This document shows, piece by piece, positions 1-8,146 of a stretch of DNA of 64,000 bases. The stretch lies in the NCBI GenBank assembly GCA_963699085.1, contig CAVOTH010000004.1, forward strand, positions 62,001-126,000, written 5' to 3'. A model generated the notes under the pieces. The model saw only the letters and a program-made list of their open reading frames with translations. It searched no databases and was not told where the DNA came from. This stretch comes from Bog-756 sp963699085. GTDB lineage: Bacteria; Actinomycetota; Acidimicrobiia; Acidimicrobiales; RAAP-2. Every line of letters starts with the position of its first letter. Position 1 is the stretch's first letter. The position numbers and the translations under genes were made by a program.

Positions 1-297
1 GTTGGCGAACGACTGTCGCTGTTCGGCGGACTGGCGTTCACTGAGGAAGGTCTGCCGGGCGGTGAAGTAGGTGATACCGGCCATCAGCGTGGAGAGTCCG
101 AGGGCGCCGATGGCGAAGGTCAGGGTCACCCGGGCCCGGAGGCCCAGTCCCCGTGACAGCCCGGTCCGTCCGGACCGAGTGGGACGGGCGGCGGCTTCGG
201 TCCCCTGGGTGCCGGCGGTGTCGCTCGGGGGGTCGGGCCGTCCGGCGGTGGCGGGAATCCCCCTGCCGGTGCCGACGCCGGTCGTCGCGGGCGGCAC
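1..297 (-). CDS. Sensor histidine kinase, N-terminal part (runs off window)
   Basis: This is the first 99 residues of a membrane sensor kinase. From a GTG start at 297 the frame stays open to the window edge. A Pro/Thr/Gly-rich cytoplasmic leader of about 50 residues precedes a hydrophobic segment (about residues 57-79, VTLTFAIGALGLSTLMAGI) and a polar stretch ending SAEQRQSFAN. That pattern is typical of the first membrane helix and start of the sensor domain in actinobacterial OmpR-partner kinases. The gene starts 4 bases after the stop of the response regulator at 301-978, so the two almost certainly form one two-component operon. The HAMP, DHp and ATPase domains lie outside the window, so the kinase assignment rests on position and membrane topology. 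The signal sensed is unknown. Confidence 0.7.
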   Translation of the reverse strand, partial: MPPATTGVGTGRGIPATAGRPDPPSDTAGTQGTEAAARPTRSGRTGLSRGLGLRARVTLTFAIGALGLSTLMAGITYFTARQTFLSERQSAEQRQSFAN

Positions 298-300
298 GGG

Positions 301-978
301 TCAGACCGCCAGCTTGTAGCCCATGCCCCGGACGGTGAGGATGAATCGAGGCGAGGCCGGGTCGGGCTCGACCTTGGTCCGCAGGCGGCGCACATGCACG
401 TCCACCAGGCGTCCGTCGCCGAAGTAGTCGTAGCCCCAGACCCGCTCCAGCAGCTGCTCGCGGCTCAGCACCTTGCCCGGGTGGTTGGCCAATTCGCAGA
501 GGAGTCGGAACTCGGTTCGGGTGCAGTGGACCTCTTCGCCGGCGCGGCGGACCACACCTGCTTCGGGCTCGATTTCGACATCGCCGAAGCTCAGGAAGGT
601 GCTCTCCTCGTCCTCGTGGCGCGAACGACGGAGCAGGGCGCGGATGCGGGCGGCCAGTTCCTTGGCCACGAACGGCTTGGTGACGTAATCGTCGGCCCCG
701 GCCTCGAGCCCGGCCACCACGTCGTGGGTGTCGGACCGGGCGGTCACCATGATGACCGGGACGGTCGACGTACGACGTAGGGCGCGGCACGCCTCGAAAC
801 CATCCATGCCGGGGAGCATGAGGTCGATCAGGACAAGTTCGTAGGGCTCGGAACCGAAGCGGTCCACGGCTTCCTCGCCGCTGCCCACACCGTCCACCGT
901 GTAGCCCTCCTCCTCCAGCGCCAGGCGCATGGAGGAGCGGATCCGCTCGTCGTCCTCGACGATCAGGATGCGACTCAT
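301..978 (-). CDS. OmpR/PhoB-family response regulator
   Basis: A 225-residue DNA-binding response regulator. The receiver domain (about 1-115) has the acidic pair in ILIVEDD, the phospho-acceptor Asp52 in LVLIDLMLPGMDG, the switch Thr79 in VIMVTA and Lys101 in the VTKPF loop. The C-terminal winged helix (about 130-222) ends LTVRGMGYKLAV, the usual OmpR/PhoB terminus, and resembles MtrA/PhoB-type regulators. I chose the ATG at 978 because MSRILIVEDD is the canonical beginning; an upstream in-frame start at 1005 would add nine unconserved residues. It is followed 4 bases later by the partner kinase. Target genes cannot be read from the sequence. Confidence 0.92.
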   Translation of the reverse strand: MSRILIVEDDERIRSSMRLALEEEGYTVDGVGSGEEAVDRFGSEPYELVLIDLMLPGMDGFEACRALRRTSTVPVIMVTARSDTHDVVAGLEAGADDYVTKPFVAKELAARIRALLRRSRHEDEESTFLSFGDVEIEPEAGVVRRAGEEVHCTRTEFRLLCELANHPGKVLSREQLLERVWGYDYFGDGRLVDVHVRRLRTKVEPDPASPRFILTVRGMGYKLAV

Positions 979-1050
979 GGCCTGATCATGACACGGCCGC
1001 CCCACCCTCAGCGGGCAGGCCGGCCGTCTTCGACCGGCGGTCGGATCGGA

Positions 1051-2733
1051 TCAGGAGATCCAGATCTCCTGGGGCCAGACCGCTCCGCCGATGAGTCCGA
1101 ACGCCGGGCTGCCGGCCGGCGTCGTCGGGTTGTCGAAGTTCTGCACATTGGACATGGCGCCGATGGCCCAGACGGTGCGGTCGTACCAGACGTAGGGGAT
1201 GTCCTGGGAGAGCAGCTTGTTGACCTGCTGGTAGGCGGCGACCTGATCGGCGGAGGTTGTCGCCTCGCGCCCCTGGATGAGCGCGGTCTGCATGGCCGGG
1301 TCGGTATTGCGGGCCATGTTGATGGCGAATCCGGGGGTACTCGCGTTGGTCGGTGTCCAGAAGATGTAGTTGAGGTCGGGGTTGACGGCGCCGAACTGCC
1401 GCCAGGTGAGCGCCTGGTATGCGCCGGTCAGGGCCACGTTGATGATGGAGTCCTGCAGGATCGGCACGAGGGTGACCTGCATACCGGCTTGTTGCAGCAC
1501 CTGCTGGAGGTACTGGCCGATCTGACTGCCCTTGGGGTCCGGGGTATGTCCCAGGTTGAACGAGACACTGGCCCCCGACGCCTTCACCTCGGACACCAGC
1601 TGCTTGGCCTTGTCGAGGTTGTAGGCCGGGTAACCGTTGTCCGACAGGTAATACGGCGAGGACGACGTGAAGGCCCCGTTGGTGGTCGGGTTGACCCCGT
1701 TGTCGATCACTTTGACGTACTGCTCGGAACTCGTTGCGTAAGCCATGGCCTGGCGCAGCTTGAGGTTGTTGAAGGGCGCTTTCGACAGGTTCAACTGGAT
1801 GCATCCCATGTCCGGTTCGCCGGCGATCTTCACCGTGTCGTCGCAGTAGGCGAGTGAGGTGTCATCCCTCAACTCGATGATGTCGGAGCCGGTATCGGTG
1901 TGCATGATGTCGACGGCGCCCGATTTGAGGCTGTTCAGGATCTGGTCGGTATCGGGGATCGGCTTGTAGGTGATGGTGTCCAGGTAGGGCAGACCCGGCC
2001 GCCAGTACTTCGGGTTGCGGGTGGCGGTGAAGTGGTCGTTCGGCACCCACTCCTTGAAGACGAATGGTCCGGTCCCGATCGGATTGGTCTGACTGCCCGA
2101 CGCCAGCCAGTTGGGCTCGGCGATGAAGGCGAACTGGCTGCCGATCCCACCGGTCAGGTAGTAGTTGAAGGGCACCCACGGCGTCTTCATGGTGATGGTG
2201 ACGACGAGTGGGCTGGTCACGACGACCGACTCGATCGGGGTCAGTGCCGGCCCGGTCAGCAGCGAGGCCTGTTGGGCCTTGAAGTTGGCGGCCACGGCGG
2301 CGCCGTCACAAGGAGCACCGTTGTGGAACAGCAGGTTCGGCCGCATGGTGATGGTCCAGACCGTGCCGTTCGGGTTGGACGTGACCGACTCGGCCAGGTT
2401 CGGTTGCGGTGTCCCTTTGGCGTCGAGGATCATCAGGGTGTCGAAGATGGTCCGGGCATAGAGGATGCCCACTTCGTCGAAGGTGCCCTGGGTGGGGGAG
2501 AAGCCCTTTTCCTCGGCATCGACGCCGAAGACGAGCGATCCGCCGGGCTTCGGTGTGGCCGACGTGACGCCGTTGTTGCGCGAAGTGGACGAACCGGCGG
2601 CGGTGGTCGACGAGCTCGAGCTGGAACTGCCGCAGGCGGCGAGGAGCCCACCGGAGACGCCGGCTACCGCGAGGCCCGCCCCGGCCACAGCGCTCTTGGC
2701 GAGAAAGGAGCGGCGGTCGATGCGATCAGTCAT
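1051..2733 (-). CDS. ABC transporter solute-binding lipoprotein, family 5 (peptide/nickel type)
   Basis: A 560-residue extracytoplasmic binding protein of the DppA/OppA (SBP_bac_5) class. The N-terminus has a twin-arginine motif (Arg7-Arg8 in DRRSFLAK), a hydrophobic core and a lipobox LLAAC with Cys34 as the lipidation site, so it is probably exported folded by Tat and anchored as a lipoprotein. A Ser-rich linker follows, then the typical family-5 sequence (PNLAESVTSNPNGTVWTITM, YWRPGLPYLDTI). An AAGGGG ribosome-binding site lies just upstream of the ATG. No permease or ATPase gene adjoins it, so the ligand and partner complex are unknown; peptides are the family default. Confidence 0.9.
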   Translation of the reverse strand: MTDRIDRRSFLAKSAVAGAGLAVAGVSGGLLAACGSSSSSSSTTAAGSSTSRNNGVTSATPKPGGSLVFGVDAEEKGFSPTQGTFDEVGILYARTIFDTLMILDAKGTPQPNLAESVTSNPNGTVWTITMRPNLLFHNGAPCDGAAVAANFKAQQASLLTGPALTPIESVVVTSPLVVTITMKTPWVPFNYYLTGGIGSQFAFIAEPNWLASGSQTNPIGTGPFVFKEWVPNDHFTATRNPKYWRPGLPYLDTITYKPIPDTDQILNSLKSGAVDIMHTDTGSDIIELRDDTSLAYCDDTVKIAGEPDMGCIQLNLSKAPFNNLKLRQAMAYATSSEQYVKVIDNGVNPTTNGAFTSSSPYYLSDNGYPAYNLDKAKQLVSEVKASGASVSFNLGHTPDPKGSQIGQYLQQVLQQAGMQVTLVPILQDSIINVALTGAYQALTWRQFGAVNPDLNYIFWTPTNASTPGFAINMARNTDPAMQTALIQGREATTSADQVAAYQQVNKLLSQDIPYVWYDRTVWAIGAMSNVQNFDNPTTPAGSPAFGLIGGAVWPQEIWIS

Positions 2734-2976
2734 GGTTCCCCTTCTGACGTTGGCGCCCGGCTCCTGCCGGCCCCCTCTTGCTTGTCGTGCTCACTGGTGA
2801 CTGCGGTTCTGCACCGTGCCCTGCATCGAGCGCAGAATCAGGGTTTGTCGGTCGCCCACGGTCCCCCCCGATGAGCCGATACCGCTGTTGTCCCGGCCTG
2901 ACGTTAGCCCTCCGCGCTACGCCATGGGTGCCGCCAATGACCCCTTTGACGGGAATGCAGAGATACGCTCGGCTTC
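2734..2976. promoter_or_regulatory. Divergent intergenic region between binding-protein gene and xerC
   Basis: This 243-base gap separates divergent starts (minus-strand lipoprotein gene and plus-strand xerC), so it must hold both promoters. I see the ribosome-binding site of the lipoprotein gene but no convincing -35/-10 pair or operator. Confidence 0.4.
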
Positions 2977-3885
2977 GTGGAATGGGAGATCGAGGCCTAC
3001 CGGCGCTCGGTCGCAGGACTGTCCCCGGACACGGTCCGGGCATATGCCTCCGACGTCGAGCGCTTCGCCGAGTGGGCGGAACGCGGCGGGGCGGGAGGGC
3101 CGGGGGATGTCGACCGGATCACCCTGCGCCGCTATCTCGCCTTCCTGGCCACCCGCCGAAAGGCCAAGGCCACCATTTCGAGGACGGCGGCGTCCCTACG
3201 GTCCTACTTCTCGTGGTGCGCCCGGCGAGGTGTCATCGCCGCCGACCCGTCCGTTCGCCTGTCGGCTCCGGCCCCCGACTCCCGGTTACCCCGTGTACTC
3301 GGACACCCCGAGCTCGAACGGCTGCTCGAACCACCTCCCCGGGAGGAAGGCGGCCCGGCAGATGGCGCCACATCGCACGAAGGCCCAGCCCCGCGGGACG
3401 TCCGGGACGATGCCGTCCTGGAGCTCCTGTACGGGAGCGGGATGCGGGTTGCCGAACTGTGCGGGCTCGACATCGGGGATCTCGATCTGGAGCGGGGCGT
3501 GGTGACCGTCACCGGCAAGGGCTCCAAGCAGCGCCAGGTGCTGGTCCACGACCGGTGCACCGCTGCCGTCCGTGCCTGGATCGCCGGTCCCCGTGCGTCC
3601 ATGGTCCGACCCTCGTCCACGACCGGTGCGCTGTTCTACAACAGCCGGGGAAATCGCCTCGGATCCAGGGACGTGCGGCGGATCCTCGACCGGCGGTCAC
3701 CGGTCCCCACCCACCCCCACGCCCTCCGTCATACCTTCGCCACCCACCTGCTGGACGGAGGTGCGGACCTGCGCGTGGTGCAGGAATTACTGGGGCATGC
3801 CAGCCTGCAGACCACGCAGGTCTACACTCATGTAAGCAAGGAGCGCCTGCGTTCGGTCTATTCGGGGACGCATCCACGGGCCTAA
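2977..3885 (+). CDS. xerC: Tyrosine recombinase XerC
   Basis: A 302-residue site-specific recombinase that, with a XerD partner, resolves chromosome dimers at dif. The N-terminal SAM-like core-binding domain (about 1-90) begins EIEAYRRSVAGLSPDTVRAY. The C-terminal catalytic domain carries the full set: Arg157 in GSGMRVAELCGL, Lys181 in the beta hairpin VTGKGSKQRQVLV, His248-x-x-Arg251 in HALRHTFATHLL, His274 in LLGHASLQTTQ and nucleophile Tyr283 in VYTHVS. The GTG start at 2977 gives the normal family length. The stop is 8 bases before the sigma-factor start, so the two are co-transcribed. Its place next to whiG and rpsB supports XerC rather than a phage integrase. Confidence 0.93.
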   Translation: MEWEIEAYRRSVAGLSPDTVRAYASDVERFAEWAERGGAGGPGDVDRITLRRYLAFLATRRKAKATISRTAASLRSYFSWCARRGVIAADPSVRLSAPAPDSRLPRVLGHPELERLLEPPPREEGGPADGATSHEGPAPRDVRDDAVLELLYGSGMRVAELCGLDIGDLDLERGVVTVTGKGSKQRQVLVHDRCTAAVRAWIAGPRASMVRPSSTTGALFYNSRGNRLGSRDVRRILDRRSPVPTHPHALRHTFATHLLDGGADLRVVQELLGHASLQTTQVYTHVSKERLRSVYSGTHPRA

Positions 3886-3893
3886 GGGGAGAA

Positions 3894-4730
3894 TTGGCGA
3901 CGCAACTCGACACGGCCGGTCACGGGATCGACGCCCTGTGGGCCGAGTACAAGAAGTCCGGCGCCAAGGCGCTGCGCGACCAGTTGATCGTGCACTACGC
4001 CCCTGTCGTCAAGTACGTGGCTGGCCGGGTGTCCGTCGGGCTGCCCCGCCACGTGGACGAAGCCGACCTCGCCAGCTACGGGATCATCGGGTTGATCGAC
4101 GCCATCGAGCGGTTCGAGCCGGCCCGGAATATCAAGTTCGAGACGTACGCCGTCCCCCGCATCAAGGGTGCGATCATCGATGAGCTCCGCTCCATCGACT
4201 GGGTGCCCCGTTCGGTGCGGGCCAAGGCGCGAGCCGTCGAGCAGGCCTATTCGAAGCTGGAGGCAGCCCTTCACCGGACGCCGACGGATGCCGAGGTGGC
4301 AGCAGACCTCGAGATGAGCGACGAAGAGTTCCAGACCACACTCCGCAAGATCTCCTTCGTCGGCGTTGTCGCCCTGGACGAGGTGTTCCGGGGCGGGGAT
4401 CACTCGGACCGCTCGACCTTGGGGGAGACCCTCCCGGACTCGACGTCCGGCCCCCTGGACACCTTCGAGGTCAAAGAGACAAAAGAGGCGCTCGTCAAGG
4501 CGGTCAACGACATGGCCGAGCGGGAGAAGACGGTCCTCACCCTCTATTACTACGAGGGCCTGACCCTCGCCGAGATCGGCGACATCCTCGGGGTGACCGA
4601 GAGTCGGGTCTGCCAGATCCACACCAAGGCCGTCCTGCAGCTGAGGGCCAAGCTGGCTGACCGTCCCGAGGGAACGGGGCGCAAGCTGGCCGGCGACGCC
4701 AAAGTCGGCGTCGCCCCCGCCGGCGCCTGA
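3894..4730 (+). CDS. whiG: RNA polymerase sigma factor, WhiG/FliA/SigD group
   Basis: A 278-residue group-3 sigma factor. Region 2 includes VKYVAGRVSVGLPRHVDEAD, LASYGIIGLIDAIERFEP and FETYAVPRIKGAIIDELRS; region 3 has WVPRSVRAKARAVEQAYSKL; region 4 ends with the helix-turn-helix LAEIGDILGVTESRVCQIHT. These are signatures of FliA/WhiG. The frame is open far upstream, but homology begins only near residue 5, and the TTG at 3894 has an AAGGGGAG ribosome-binding site, so I place the start there. In Streptomyces whiG also lies near rpsB-tsf and controls sporulation; in motile relatives the ortholog controls flagella. No flagellar or sporulation genes are visible here, so the regulon is open. Confidence 0.92.
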   Translation: MATQLDTAGHGIDALWAEYKKSGAKALRDQLIVHYAPVVKYVAGRVSVGLPRHVDEADLASYGIIGLIDAIERFEPARNIKFETYAVPRIKGAIIDELRSIDWVPRSVRAKARAVEQAYSKLEAALHRTPTDAEVAADLEMSDEEFQTTLRKISFVGVVALDEVFRGGDHSDRSTLGETLPDSTSGPLDTFEVKETKEALVKAVNDMAEREKTVLTLYYYEGLTLAEIGDILGVTESRVCQIHTKAVLQLRAKLADRPEGTGRKLAGDAKVGVAPAGA

Positions 4731-4936
4731 CCGCCGGGTCCGCGACCGCGGACGGCATCGACCGGGTCCCCGCCTGACCCGAGTGGAGGGCGGCGGACAG
4801 AGGCGACTAGCATGGTGGGGTCCCACCGTCCGGTGGTACGTCCAAGCGGTACTCACACGCACCCGGCCGCGTCCACGGTCGCCCCGATCAATCGGGGTGC
4901 TGCAGTCGGGGATCAACCGTTACAAGGAGCAGTCAG
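4731..4936 (+). promoter_or_regulatory. Leader and probable promoter region of rpsB
   Basis: A 206-base gap between whiG and rpsB, where the ribosomal-protein promoter and leader would be expected. A TAGCAT hexamer at 4808-4813 could be a -10, followed by a short palindrome GGTGGGGTCCCACC at 4814-4827. No good -35 is present, so the promoter call is tentative. An AAGGAG ribosome-binding site lies close to the ATG at 4937. Confidence 0.35.
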
Positions 4937-5890
4937 ATGGCAGTTGTCACCATGAAGCAGTTGTTGGGCGCGGGCGTCCACTTCGGACACCAGACCCGCA
5001 GGTGGAACCCCAAGATGCGCCGGTTCATCCTCGGCGAGCGCAACGGGATCTACCTGATCGATCTCCAGCAGACGATGAAGGGGATCGAGGAGTCCTACGG
5101 GTACATCCGGGACCTCGTGGCCGGCGGCGGCACCATTCTCTTCGTCGGCACCAAGAAGCAGACCCAGGGCCCGGTGGCCGTGTACGCAGATGCGTGCGGG
5201 ATGCCCTACGTGAACGAGCGCTGGCTGGGCGGAATGCTGACCAACTTCCAGACCGTCTCGACGAGGGTGAAGCGCATGAAGGAGTTCGAGGCCATGCAGA
5301 AGGCCGGCGACTTCGACGCCATGCCGAAGAAGGAGGCGCTCCGCCACACCCGTGAGCTCGAGAAGCTCCAGCGCAACCTGGGCGGGATCCGCGGACTCGA
5401 CAAGCTTCCGGATGCCATCTTCGTGATCGACACGAAAAAGGAGCACATCGCGGTCACCGAGGCCAACAAGTTGGGCCTGCCGGTTGTAGCCGTGGTCGAC
5501 ACCAACTGCGACCCCGATGTGATCACCCATGTGATCCCGGGCAATGACGACGCCATCCGCTCGGGTGCCCTGCTCTGTCGAGTGGTGGCTGACGCTGTCA
5601 CAGAGGGTCGCTTCATCGCCCAGAACCGTCCAGCCGCCAACGCGGCGCCGGCGCCGGCTCCCGCGCCCGCCGCGCCTGCGCCGGCTGCCGAGGCTCCCGC
5701 GGTCGAGGCACCGGAAGCCGAGGCTCCCACGGCCGAGGCACCGGCTGCGCCTGCGCCTGCGCCTGCGCCTGCGCCAGATGCTGCACCCGCTGAGACTCCC
5801 GCCGCCGAGGCTCCGGCAGTCGTGGCCACCACCCCCGAGGATCCGGCAGTTGAGGTGCCGGCCGCATCGACGTCGACCGAGGAGGTCTGA
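4937..5890 (+). CDS. rpsB: 30S ribosomal protein S2 with Ala/Pro-rich tail
   Basis: A 317-residue S2, a component of the small-subunit head. The start MAVVTMKQLLGAGVHFGHQT and internal motifs WNPKMRRFILGERNGIYLID, FVGTKKQTQ and GLPVVAVVDTNCDP are diagnostic. The conserved core ends near residue 235. About 80 further residues form a low-complexity Ala/Pro/Glu tail with PAPAPAP and EAPAVEAPEAEAPTAEAP repeats, so the protein is longer than most S2 proteins (240-260 residues). The tail is probably disordered. tsf starts 2 bases after the stop, the classic rpsB-tsf pairing. Confidence 0.97.
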   Translation: MAVVTMKQLLGAGVHFGHQTRRWNPKMRRFILGERNGIYLIDLQQTMKGIEESYGYIRDLVAGGGTILFVGTKKQTQGPVAVYADACGMPYVNERWLGGMLTNFQTVSTRVKRMKEFEAMQKAGDFDAMPKKEALRHTRELEKLQRNLGGIRGLDKLPDAIFVIDTKKEHIAVTEANKLGLPVVAVVDTNCDPDVITHVIPGNDDAIRSGALLCRVVADAVTEGRFIAQNRPAANAAPAPAPAPAAPAPAAEAPAVEAPEAEAPTAEAPAAPAPAPAPAPDAAPAETPAAEAPAVVATTPEDPAVEVPAASTSTEEV

Positions 5891-5892
5891 AC

Positions 5893-6687
5893 GTGCCCGC
5901 ATTCACCGCCAAGGACGTCCAGAAATTGCGTCAGCTCACCGGGGTCGGCATGCTCGATGCGAAGCGTGCCCTCGATGAGAACGAAGGCGACATGGACAAG
6001 TCAGTCACCTGGCTGCGCGAGCAGGGTCTCGCCGGCTCGGCCAAGCGGGCCGATCGCGAAGCGTCCGAAGGTGCCGTCGCAATCGGCGTCGCCGACGATG
6101 CCGTGTCCATCGTGCAGCTGCGTTCCGAGACGGACTTCGTCGCCAAGTCCGACCAGTTCGTGAGCTTCGTCAACGAACTGGCCAACCTGGTGGCGGCCAA
6201 GGGTGTAGACGCCGTGGCCGATCGAGCTGAGGAGCTCGACTCGATGAAGATCACGCTCAAGGAGAACATCTCCCTGGGTCGGGTCGTCCGGATCGAGGCG
6301 CCGGCCGATGGTGCCGTCGATTCCTATCTCCACCTGCAGGCCGGCCGGGGCGTCAATGCCGTGGCCGTCGCCGTAGCCGGCGGCTCGAAGGACCTCGCCC
6401 ACGACATCGCCGCCCACATCGCCTTCGCCCGCCCCCTCTACATCAACCGGGAGGACGTACCCGAGGCCGAGGTGGCCGCCGAGCGCGAGACCATCGAGAA
6501 GATCGCCCTGAACGAGGGCAAGCCCGAGGCGTCGTTGCCAAAGGTGATCGAGGGCCGGCTCAACGGGTGGTACAAGGAGCGGGTCCTGGTCGACCAGCCC
6601 TTCGTGAAGGACGAGAAGCAGACCATCGGGAAGCTGCTCGGCGACGCCAAGGTGACGGAGTTCGCCCAGGTAGTCGTCGGCGACTGA
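5893..6687 (+). CDS. tsf: Elongation factor Ts
   Basis: A 264-residue guanine-nucleotide exchange factor for EF-Tu. The N-terminal UBA-like domain has VQKLRQLTGVGMLDAKRAL, and the core carries RSETDFVAKSDQF, whose TDFVA residues contact EF-Tu. The GTG start at 5893 gives VPAFTAKDVQKLR, the usual beginning. It lies 2 bases after rpsB and 7 bases before pyrH, within one operon. Confidence 0.97.
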   Translation: MPAFTAKDVQKLRQLTGVGMLDAKRALDENEGDMDKSVTWLREQGLAGSAKRADREASEGAVAIGVADDAVSIVQLRSETDFVAKSDQFVSFVNELANLVAAKGVDAVADRAEELDSMKITLKENISLGRVVRIEAPADGAVDSYLHLQAGRGVNAVAVAVAGGSKDLAHDIAAHIAFARPLYINREDVPEAEVAAERETIEKIALNEGKPEASLPKVIEGRLNGWYKERVLVDQPFVKDEKQTIGKLLGDAKVTEFAQVVVGD

Positions 6688-6694
6688 CGGCACG

Positions 6695-7414
6695 GTGGGC
6701 GAGCGCCAGCGGATCATCTTGAAGCTGTCGGGCGAGGCGCTGGCCTCGTCCGCGTCGGACGAGACGATTGACGCCGCCGCCGTGGAGCAACTGGCCCGGG
6801 AGATCGCCCAGACCCGGGACGAGCTCGACCTCGAACTCGCGGTAATGGTCGGTGGCGGCAACATCTGGCGCGGCACGACCGGAGCCGGCGCGGGCATGGA
6901 TCGGGCGACGTCGGACACCATGGGGATGCTCGGGACCGTGATCAACGCCCTGGCCCTCCAGGACGCCCTCGAGCATCACGGCCAGGCCACCCGGGTCCTT
7001 TCCGCCGTACAGATGGCCGAAGTGGCCGAGCCCTACATTCGGCGTCGGGCCATCCGGCATCTCGAGAAGGGCAGGGTCGTCGTGTTCGCCGCCGGGATGG
7101 GCAACCCGTACTTCACCACTGATACCTCGGCCGCCCTGCGGGCGGCCGAGATCGAGGCGGTCCTGTTGTGCAAGGGGACCCACGGAGGGGTGGACGGTGT
7201 GTATTCGGCGGACCCGCGGATCGACCCCGCGGCCACCCGTTACGACGAGGTCTCCTTCATGGAGGTCGTGGCCAAAGACCTGCGGGTCATGGACCTGACC
7301 GCCATCACGTTCTGCAAGGACAACGGGCTCCCGATCCGGGTGTTCGACCTGATGGAGCCGGGCAACATCCGCAAGGCACTCAGTGGCGAGCCGATCGGGA
7401 CGCTGATCCGATGA
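6695..7414 (+). CDS. pyrH: Uridylate kinase
   Basis: A 239-residue hexameric UMP kinase of the amino-acid-kinase fold, converting UMP to UDP for RNA and cell-wall precursor synthesis. Visible motifs are IILKLSGEAL at the phosphate loop, VMVGGGNIWRGTTG, the DTMGMLGTVINALALQDALE helix and FAAGMGNPYFTTDTSAALRA. The length is normal. It starts with GTG 7 bases after tsf, in the usual tsf-pyrH-frr order. Confidence 0.97.
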   Translation: MGERQRIILKLSGEALASSASDETIDAAAVEQLAREIAQTRDELDLELAVMVGGGNIWRGTTGAGAGMDRATSDTMGMLGTVINALALQDALEHHGQATRVLSAVQMAEVAEPYIRRRAIRHLEKGRVVVFAAGMGNPYFTTDTSAALRAAEIEAVLLCKGTHGGVDGVYSADPRIDPAATRYDEVSFMEVVAKDLRVMDLTAITFCKDNGLPIRVFDLMEPGNIRKALSGEPIGTLIR

Positions 7415-7475
7415 TTCCCCTGTTCGGGGACGTCCCCGGGTGCGCCCGGACCACGATGACTACGCTGTTCCGCTA

Positions 7476-8045
7476 ATGGATGACGACCTGATCGCACTCG
7501 TGGTTTCCGACGCCACCGAGCACATGGCCAAGGCGGTGGAGCACACCCAGTCGGAGTTCAGCGCCATCCGGACCGGACGGGCGACACCGGCGTTGGTGGA
7601 GCACCTGAAGGTCGATTACTACGGCACCGAAACCGAACTCCGCCAGATGGCCGGGTTCTCCGTGCCCGAAGCCCGTCTCCTGGTGGTATCCCCATACGAC
7701 AAGAGCTCACTGGCCGCCATCGAGAAGGCGATCCAGAGCTCCGACCTCGGCATCACACCCTCGAACGACGGAACGGTCATCAGGCTTTCCTTCCCCATCC
7801 CGACCGAGCAGCGCCGCAAGGAACTGGTCAAAGTGGTCAAGCAGAAGGCGGAGGAAGGGCGGGTCACCGTGCGGAACATGCGGCGCAACGCCCGCCAGGA
7901 GCTCGAGGCGATGCAGAAGGACGGCGACCTCTCCACCGACGAGTTGGAGCGGGTGGAGAAGGATCTGGAAAAGGTCACCCAGGACCACGTGGCCGCCATT
8001 GACCGGCAACTCGCCCACAAAGAGCAGGAGCTCCTGGAAATCTGA
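7476..8045 (+). CDS. frr: Ribosome recycling factor
   Basis: A 189-residue RRF that, with EF-G, splits post-termination ribosomes. Motifs include FSAIRTGRATPALVEHLKVDYYG, PYDKSSLAAIEKAIQSSDLG and RNMRRNARQELEAMQKDGDL. An in-frame ATG at 7440 exists, but the first conserved residues follow the ATG at 7476 (MDDDLIALVV), which matches family length. It is 61 bases downstream of pyrH. Confidence 0.96.
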   Translation: MDDDLIALVVSDATEHMAKAVEHTQSEFSAIRTGRATPALVEHLKVDYYGTETELRQMAGFSVPEARLLVVSPYDKSSLAAIEKAIQSSDLGITPSNDGTVIRLSFPIPTEQRRKELVKVVKQKAEEGRVTVRNMRRNARQELEAMQKDGDLSTDELERVEKDLEKVTQDHVAAIDRQLAHKEQELLEI

Positions 8046-8146
8046 GTTCGCACCGACGGCGGTCCGGAGATGACACCGGGCCGATCGACGACCTGGCACC
8101 GACACGGACCGGCCCCTGGGCCCGTTCGTGGAGAGGAAACGACAGC

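Noticed and set aside
2778..3893. Long in-frame N-terminal extension of the sigma factor overlapping xerC
   Set aside because: The frame is open but shows no conserved sequence, overlaps a well-supported recombinase gene and lacks a ribosome-binding site. It is an antisense-like shadow of high-GC coding.
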